A stretch of 16,099 nucleotides of DNA from contig CANREX010000015.1 in the NCBI GenBank assembly GCA_947629735.1, positions 1-16,099 on the forward strand, read 5' to 3'. Of the stretch, positions 12,163 to 16,099 are shown piece by piece (the first letter of the stretch is position 1; each line of letters starts with the position of its first letter). Source of the stretch: an uncultured Clostridia bacterium (GTDB taxonomy: Bacteria; Bacillota; Clostridia; Christensenellales; Borkfalkiaceae). The notes beneath the pieces were generated by a model, which saw only the letters and a program-made list of their open reading frames with translations, made no database searches and had not been told where the DNA came from. Position numbers and translations under genes: made by a program.

Positions 12163-12178
12163 AGCCCTTGCGTGAATA
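12137..12178. promoter_or_regulatory. Inverted repeat flanking the cysE -35 box, likely operator
   Basis: TATTCACGCAA (12137-12147) and its exact complement TTGCGTGAATA (12168-12178) are separated by 20 bp, with centres 31 bp apart, about three helical turns. One arm fills the spacer next to the -10 and the other lies just upstream of the -35. The arms are outside the predicted transcript, so a protein-binding role is more likely than an RNA hairpin. The regulator is unknown. Confidence 0.55.
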
Positions 12179-12278
12179 TTCTTAAAAGTTATTATCTTGC
12201 CTTATCCGCGCCGGAAAATCAGCCGAGAAAAGTTGATTTCCCCAAAGCCGAAGATTTAACCCGCGCGGAAAAACGGCA

Positions 12279-12932
12279 TCAAGTCTTTGCGGACATCTTG
12301 AACACGTCGCGCGATTTGCCTATGACGAAGATGTGATCTCCCTCTTCGAAGACGAAATCGGGCATGGGCGAGGGGTTCAACGTCTGCCCCCTCTTTATCG
12401 CGATTATGTTTATCTTGTACTTCTTGCGCACGTCGAGCTCTATTATCGACTTGTGCTCCCAAGCCTTTATAATAGGGACTTCGAAAATGGCATAGCCGTC
12501 CGTAAGCGCGACGTAGTCGAAAATGTTGTTGCCGTTGTGGCGAATAGCGAGCTTGTCCGCCGTTTCGCCGTCGGCATAGATTATCTCGTCCGCGCCTATG
12601 CGCCGCAACAGCTCGCACTGCAATTCGTCCCTCGCGCGCGCCGCGACGTACTTAGCCCCGAGCTTTTTGAGCGTGATGGTGGTTATCATGGACGCTTCCA
12701 TGTTGTCGCCGACTGTGACGAAACACAGGTCGAACGAGGGAATGTCGAGGGCGCTTAATACGTCCTCATGGGTGTATTCGGCAATACGCGCGTCTGCAAA
12801 ATGGGGTGCGAGACGGCTGATGCGCTCCTCTTTGTTATCGAGGATCATCACGTCGTGCCCCAAATCCTGCATCTTTTCCGCGAGGTGGCTTCCCAGCCTG
12901 CCCATGCCGATGATCAGAATAGATTTTTTCAT
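12279..12932 (-). CDS. ktrA: Potassium uptake regulatory subunit KtrA (RCK protein)
   Basis: This is the cytoplasmic gating ring subunit of a Ktr potassium transporter. The 217-residue protein has an N-terminal RCK Rossmann domain with ILIIGMGRLGSHLAE (GxGxxG at 9-14) and an acidic ribose-binding residue at D32 (ILDNKEER). VTVGDNMEASMITTITLKKLGAKYVAARA continues the fold. A C-terminal RCK_C domain (about 135-217) contains EVPIIKAWEHKSIIELDVRKKYKINIIAIKRG and FEEGDHIFVIGK. Family members bind ATP/ADP or NAD(H) here, and in some cases c-di-AMP in RCK_C; the sequence alone does not show which. The single RCK unit and size fit KtrA/KtrC rather than the double-length enteric TrkA. The ATG at 12932 lies 4 nt after the ktrB stop, so the two are co-translated. 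Confidence 0.93.
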   Translation of the reverse strand: MKKSILIIGMGRLGSHLAEKMQDLGHDVMILDNKEERISRLAPHFADARIAEYTHEDVLSALDIPSFDLCFVTVGDNMEASMITTITLKKLGAKYVAARARDELQCELLRRIGADEIIYADGETADKLAIRHNGNNIFDYVALTDGYAIFEVPIIKAWEHKSIIELDVRKKYKINIIAIKRGQTLNPSPMPDFVFEEGDHIFVIGKSRDVFKMSAKT

Positions 12933-12936
12933 ACCG

Positions 12937-14286
12937 TCAACCTATTATTATTCTTTCCGCTACGCGGGACAGAGCGACGGGCTTTTTCTCGCTCGAAAAT
13001 ATAAGAATGAGCGTGTAGCCGCCTACCCTGCCGAAAAACATAAGAAATATCAGAACCAACTTGGAGAATACGCCGAGCGTGGGCGTTATCCCGTGCGAAA
13101 GCCCCACTGTGCCAATCGCCGAAATCACTTCGAATACGACCGCGTCGAGGGTGCATTTGTTGCCTTCCGCCCCCGCCACGCACAGCACGCATAACACTAT
13201 CATCACAAGATACAGACAGACGATTACGCCCGCCTGCGGACCTGCGTCGCTTTCGAACCTGCGCTTGAAGATATGCGTTTCGTCGCGCCTTCTCGAAGTG
13301 GCGAGCGCGGTCAGAACGAACACCGCGATAGTCGTCGTCTTTATGCCGCCCGCCGTAGAGCCGGGGCTTCCGCCAATGAACATGAGGACGTCCGTCAAAG
13401 CGCCGCCCGCCGCGGATATGCCCGCGTAGTCCACCGAGTTAAAGCCCGCCGTGCGGGGCGTTACCGCCATGAACAGCGACGCCAAAATCTTGACGCCCGC
13501 GCTCTCCCCGCCTATCGTCGCGGGGTTGTTCCACTCGAACGCCATGAACAGCGCCCAAGGAATAATTATGAGAACGCCCGTGGTTGTCAGCACCACTTTG
13601 CTGTGGAAGGAAAACTTCTTTACGTGCACGCCGTTATGCACGACGTCGCCCCAGACGAAGAACCCTATCCCGCCTATCACTATCAGTAAAATCACGACGA
13701 TATTGACGAGCGGGTCGCCGACAAACGCCATAAGCGACGATTTGCCGTCAGCCATTCCCGTCACGGTGAAGCCCGCGTTGCAAAACGCAGATACGGAGGT
13801 GAATATCGCCTGCCATATCCCCAGCCCCCAGCCGTATGCGCGCACGAACGATATGCTCAGAAGGAACGCGCCGCAAAACTCGAAAATTAACGTGCCGAGC
13901 AGGATATATTTCACCAAGCCCTTAATGCTCGCCAAATCGACGCTGCCCGCAGACTGCATTACGAGCTTGCGCTGCGAAAGGCTTGCGTGCTTTTTGACAT
14001 ACAGCATGAACAGGGAAATAATGGTTATGAATCCCAGCCCGCCTATCTGAATGAGCAGAAGTATCACCGCCTGACCGAAGTACGACCAATGCGAAAAGGT
14101 GTCTACAACTATCAACCCCGTCACGCAGGAAGCGCTTGTCGCCGTGAACAGCGAATTTAAAAAATTCACGCTGTAATCGCGCGTGGCGAACGGCAGACAC
14201 AACAGCGCCGTACCCAGACAGATAACGGCGAAAAAACTTATCGCCACCACCGCCGAAGCGGGCAATCTGAAAGTCCTCTTTGTCAT
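12937..14286 (-). CDS. ktrB: Potassium uptake membrane subunit KtrB (TrkH family)
   Basis: This is the ion-conducting subunit in the cytoplasmic membrane, about 449 residues with about eight transmembrane helices and four pore loops. The four selectivity-filter segments can be read as TATSASCVTGL, TSVSAFCNAGF, MAVTPRTAGFN and EVISAIGTVGLSHG, each with the conserved Gly. The GGSPGSTAGGIKTTT stretch is the flexible loop that gates the pore in KtrB. The chosen start is ATG 14286 (MTKRTFRLP). An ATG at 14298 overlaps the -10 box, and a TTG at 14328 lies upstream of the predicted transcript start, so both are unlikely. No Shine-Dalgarno precedes ATG 14286 and the predicted leader is only about 4 nt. 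ktrA follows immediately. Together they import K+, often driven by Na+ or membrane potential. Confidence 0.92.
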   Translation of the reverse strand: MTKRTFRLPASAVVAISFFAVICLGTALLCLPFATRDYSVNFLNSLFTATSASCVTGLIVVDTFSHWSYFGQAVILLLIQIGGLGFITIISLFMLYVKKHASLSQRKLVMQSAGSVDLASIKGLVKYILLGTLIFEFCGAFLLSISFVRAYGWGLGIWQAIFTSVSAFCNAGFTVTGMADGKSSLMAFVGDPLVNIVVILLIVIGGIGFFVWGDVVHNGVHVKKFSFHSKVVLTTTGVLIIIPWALFMAFEWNNPATIGGESAGVKILASLFMAVTPRTAGFNSVDYAGISAAGGALTDVLMFIGGSPGSTAGGIKTTTIAVFVLTALATSRRRDETHIFKRRFESDAGPQAGVIVCLYLVMIVLCVLCVAGAEGNKCTLDAVVFEVISAIGTVGLSHGITPTLGVFSKLVLIFLMFFGRVGGYTLILIFSSEKKPVALSRVAERIIIG

Positions 14287-14296
14287 AAGCGAATAC

Positions 14297-14325
14297 ATTA
14301 TATCGCCAAAACAAAAAAATTGCAA
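14297..14325 (-). promoter_or_regulatory. ktrB-ktrA promoter
   Basis: On the minus strand TTGCAA (14325-14320) and TATAAT (14302-14297) have a 17-bp spacer. The predicted +1 is near G14290, only 4 nt before the ATG at 14286. Confidence 0.5.
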
Positions 14326-14376
14326 CAATATTCAAGCCGTTTCGCTTTTCGGCTTTGAAAATCTTTTTTGTAATTT

Positions 14377-14476
14377 TTTCACACTTTCACAAAAAAATCA
14401 TGTTAAAAATGTTAAAAAGTTCTTGACTTAACACATATAGTATAATATAATAGAGCTGTAAATTGAAAGAATGAAA
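14377..14476. promoter_or_regulatory. Mirrored TTTCA/TGAAA repeats around the deoR-family promoter
   Basis: Upstream is TTTCA cac TTTCA (14377-14381 and 14385-14389). Downstream is TGAAA gaa TGAAA (14464-14468 and 14472-14476). Both pairs have 8-bp spacing and opposite orientation, and they flank the promoter. DeoR-family proteins often bind repeated short sites and repress their own genes, so this is a good autoregulatory operator candidate. Part of it could be chance in AT-rich DNA. Confidence 0.5.
14423..14451 (+). promoter_or_regulatory. Promoter of the DeoR-family regulator gene
   Basis: TTGACT (14423-14428) and TATAAT (14446-14451) have a 17-bp spacer, giving a start near 14458 and a leader of about 44 nt. 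A second TATAAT overlaps at 14441-14446 but is too close to the -35 box. Two ATGTTAAAAA-like direct repeats (about 14399-14420) lie immediately upstream and could act as an A/T-rich UP element. Confidence 0.7.
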
Positions 14477-14501
14477 ATATTTAACAAAAGGAGTATGCTA
14501 T

Positions 14502-15260
14502 ATGAAGCGCGAAAGGATTGAAGATATCGCCGAAATTATCGATAAACGCGGCAAGATGACGCTCGACCAGCTCGAAAAAGAATTCCCCAACGTCTCCCAG
14601 ATGACGCTCAGGCGCGATTTGTATCAGCTTGAAGAGGACGGCAGAATCATACGCGTGCGCTGCGGGGCGATGTCCGTAAAGGAAGTCCAGAAAGTAAGCG
14701 GCGAGGCGTATGTCAAAAAGACGACTATAAACACGGACGCAAAGCTCGTTATCGCACAGAAAGCGGCAAAACTTATCGAGGAGGGCACTTGCTTCTTCCT
14801 CGACGGCGGCACGACCGCGATGTACCTTTCCAAGGAGCTGCCCGACATAAATTGCAGTATCTTCACCAACGGTATCGCCGTTGCGATGGAGCTTGCGCAG
14901 AAAAAGAACACGCAGATAACGGTGGTCGGCGGTCAGTTGATGAAAGACAACCTTTCCACCTCCTCCCCCGCCGCAAAGGAATATTTCGCAGCTTCCAATT
15001 TCGAGCTTGCGATAGTTTCCGCGACGGCTTTCACGCCCGAAAACGGATTTTCCTGCAACAGCCAGACGGAGAGCGAACTTTTAAAGCAGGTCTTTAAGAA
15101 AGCAAGGCACGTGTACATGATGCTCGACAGCTCCAAGATAGGCAAGATAAACCCCTTTACATTTGCGCATATAGAGGACATCGACGTGCTTATCAGCGAC
15201 GACAAACTTCCCAAGGAATATAAGACGCTGTTTGAAAACAACGAAGTTGTAGTGATTTAA
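14502..15260 (+). CDS. DeoR-family transcriptional regulator
   Basis: This 252-residue repressor has an N-terminal HTH_DeoR domain (KRERIEDIAEIIDKRGKMTLDQLEKEF, then the recognition helix VSQMTLRRDLYQLEEDGRIIRVRCGA). Its DeoRC sugar-phosphate sensor domain shows FFLDGGTTAMYL (about 98-109), FTNGIAVAMEL, ITVVGGQL, the acidic ESELLK stretch and DSSKIGK (209-215). Such proteins respond to phosphorylated sugars or glycerol-3-phosphate and control catabolic operons. The usual RVRGGA is RVRCGA here. No catabolic gene lies beside it: downstream is a terminator and repeat DNA, and upstream is the divergent ktrBA pair. The target is therefore unknown, and the gene may control only itself and distant genes. 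A link to glpK (GlpR-like) is possible but unsupported. ATG 14502 has AAAAGGAG at 14486-14493. Confidence 0.9.
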   Translation: MKRERIEDIAEIIDKRGKMTLDQLEKEFPNVSQMTLRRDLYQLEEDGRIIRVRCGAMSVKEVQKVSGEAYVKKTTINTDAKLVIAQKAAKLIEEGTCFFLDGGTTAMYLSKELPDINCSIFTNGIAVAMELAQKKNTQITVVGGQLMKDNLSTSSPAAKEYFAASNFELAIVSATAFTPENGFSCNSQTESELLKQVFKKARHVYMMLDSSKIGKINPFTFAHIEDIDVLISDDKLPKEYKTLFENNEVVVI

Positions 15261-15295
15261 AATTGATTTGAAATAAACGAAATAATAGCGGTTTG

Positions 15296-15338
15296 AAGTC
15301 AGCGACCCCGTATTTTATGTGGGTCGCTGACTTTTTGA
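15296..15338 (+). terminator. Terminator after the DeoR-family gene
   Basis: AAGTCAGCGACCC (15296-15308) pairs perfectly with GGGTCGCTGACTT (15321-15333) around a 12-nt loop and runs into TTTTTG. It lies about 35 nt after the stop codon. Confidence 0.8.
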
Positions 15339-15431
15339 TATGTTGTATCGCCGAATTTTTGATATCCGATTGCCGACTTTTTTATATCGTGTCGCCGAAT
15401 TTTTGATATTAGATTGCCGACTTTTTTTGAA
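15324..15431. repeat. 22-bp imperfect tandem repeat, about 4.8 units
   Basis: Units start at 15324, 15348, 15370, 15392 and 15414; the first is 24 bp, the next three are exactly 22 bp and the last is partial. The unit is T(C/T)GC(C/T)GA(A/C)TTTTT(G/T)ATAT plus four variable bases. The versions TCGCCGAATTTTTGATAT and TTGCCGACTTTTTTATAT alternate. The first unit is the 3' arm and U-tract of the deoR-family terminator, so the array appears to have grown from it. Confidence 0.8.
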
Positions 15432-15558
15432 GAAGTGAAACGAACATTTTCAAAGAGCAAAGTGTTAGCCTAACCCTTACTGTCATTCTGCCCGAGGGCA
15501 TTAGCCTATACACCCCCTCTTTATCATTCTGCCCGAGGGCGAAGCCCTATCCTCCCCT

Positions 15559-15675
15559 TGTCATTCTGAGCGGAGCACCAAAGGTGCGCAGTCGAAGAAT
15601 CCGAAATTTCATTGCGCTTACATCAATCTTATACAGTAAACCCCCGCCGGATTCCTCGGCAAGCTCGGAATGACA
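15559..15675. mobile_element. MITE-like element, diverged copy
   Basis: This 117-bp relative of 7604-7748 has TGTCATTCTGAGC (15559-15571) against GCTCGGAATGACA (15663-15675), 12 of 13 pairs. Its inner pair is GTCGAAGAATCCG (15591-15603) against CGGATTCCTCGGC (15648-15660), 11 of 13. An extra hairpin GCACC aaa GGTGC sits in the left arm (15575-15587). No flanking duplication was found. Confidence 0.55.
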
Positions 15676-15711
15676 AAGTAAGGTAAACCCTACGCCCTAC
15701 CCTACCCTGCC

Positions 15712-15745
15712 CTCCCCACTCCCCTCAACCAAGGGGAGTGGGGAG
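15712..15745. repeat. CTCCCCACTCCCC hairpin repeat, copy 2
   Basis: The 13-bp stem (15712-15724 with 15733-15745) is identical to the one at 7521-7553, with a different 8-nt loop. Confidence 0.85.
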
Positions 15746-15890
15746 ATATAAAGAGATTTCATTAAGCCCGAGGGCGTTAGCCCCTCTACTGTCATTCTGC
15801 CCGAGGGCGACAAGCCCGATGGTTTGTAGAAAATTTTTGCGATTAAGCAAATATTTTCACAAAGCGAAGTGAACGAATTTATTTTTTTAT

Positions 15891-15991
15891 TGTCATTCTG
15901 AGCGAAGAGAGGCTGAAAGCCGAACGAAGTCGAAGAATCCGGTAGTATTATGTGAAAAAGCCGTTTCACCACAACCTCCTACCGCCACGAG
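15891..15991. mobile_element. MITE-like element, left part only
   Basis: It begins with TGTCATTCTGAGCG (15891-15904). From GTCGAAGAATCC (15929) it matches the element at 7632-7694 over 63 bases without a gap, at about 80% identity (15929-15991). This includes AAGCCGTTTCA and the CTACC-CCACGAG end. The right inverted repeat is missing; after 15991 the sequence changes to another hairpin family. Confidence 0.6.
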
Positions 15992-15999
15992 AGACGAGC

Positions 16000-16099
16000 G
16001 CGGTGCTTCTCAAAACAGCACATGCGCTGTTTTGCCGCGCGAGCCGAGTGCGAAATTCTCAAAATAGTGCGGTGCACTATTTTGTCGCACGAGTTGAGC
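16000..16099. repeat. Two tandem CAAAA-stem hairpin units at the window end
   Basis: CAAAACAGC (16011-16019) pairs with GCTGTTTTG (16026-16034), and CAAAATAGTGC (16060-16070) pairs with GCACTATTTTG (16074-16084). Each hairpin is preceded by TTCTC and followed by a CGCGCGAG/CGCACGAG-like segment, so they look like two diverged copies of one unit of about 50 bp. The array may continue past the window. Confidence 0.65.

Larger units (their letters stand above)
15261..16099. other. Gene-free, repeat-rich stretch to the window end
   Basis: No supported gene was found. The stretch holds the terminator and tandem repeat above. Copies of the CATTCTGCCCGAGGGC word lie at about 15484, 15525 and 15793, with a shortened CCCGAGGGCGTTAGCCCCT at 15767. 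Also present are two CATTCTGAGCG elements, the CTCCCCACTCCCC hairpin and a pair of CAAAA-stem hairpins. An ORF of about 91 codons on the minus strand (15697-15972) is a translation of these repeats with no ribosome site. Confidence 0.75.

Noticed and set aside
12125..12278. T-box or other riboswitch leader ahead of cysE
   Set aside because: The promoter lies right against the start codon, and no T-box bulge sequence, specifier stem or terminator is present.
15324..15431. CRISPR array
   Set aside because: Units are immediately adjacent with only four variable bases, repeats are imperfect, and no cas gene is present.
15697..15972. 91-codon minus-strand ORF
   Set aside because: It is a translation of the dispersed repeats, without a Shine-Dalgarno or recognisable domain.

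Overview
The window looks like chromosomal DNA from an uncultured member of the Bacillota, most likely a Clostridia-type gut anaerobe. The evidence is the gene families (KtrB/KtrA potassium uptake, cysE-cysS, DUF1294, Amidase_6, a CadC/SmtB-type repressor next to a CPC-type metal ATPase), strong Shine-Dalgarno sites, and TTGACA/TATAAT promoters with 17-18 bp spacers. Coding DNA is moderately GC-rich, while promoters and one apparently acquired gene are AT-rich. I see no rRNA, tRNA, CRISPR array, transposase or phage structural gene.

Layout. (1) 1-345: a compact locus with two convergent near-consensus promoters, a plus-strand RNA of about 96 nt, a minus-strand 33-codon ORF with a near-perfect Shine-Dalgarno, and one terminator hairpin serving both strands. 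This is the architecture of a type I toxin-antitoxin module. (2) 346-640: hairpins and no gene. (3) 641-2790: small accessory genes, namely an AT-rich DUF1643 gene, a divergent Amidase_6 hydrolase, a helical conserved hypothetical and a DUF1294 membrane protein. (4) 2788-4268: glycerol kinase, broken by a frameshift. (5) 4525-7434: a metal-resistance operon on the minus strand, with an ArsR/SmtB repressor overlapping a Zn/Cd/Pb P1B-ATPase, and an operator lying over its own promoter. (6) 7435-8204: a dense field of hairpins and dispersed repeats, including a MITE-like element. (7) 8205-12162: a minus-strand cysE-cysS-alaS cluster (cysteine synthesis, Cys-tRNA charging, Ala-tRNA charging), in which AlaRS is a short form without the C-terminal domain. 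(8) 12279-14325: ktrB-ktrA potassium uptake. (9) 14377-15338: a divergent DeoR-family repressor flanked by symmetric repeat motifs that are likely its own operators. (10) 15261-16099: a terminator, a 22-bp tandem repeat and more copies of the dispersed repeat families, with no gene.

The main items for a second look are the type I toxin-antitoxin-like locus at the left edge, the glpK lesion, the short AlaRS, the mirrored operators around the deoR-family and cysE promoters, a set of promoters placed so close to start codons that leaderless mRNAs are implied, and the MITE-like repeat family shared by the two intergenic repeat fields. All function calls come from reading motifs by eye; no database search was run.
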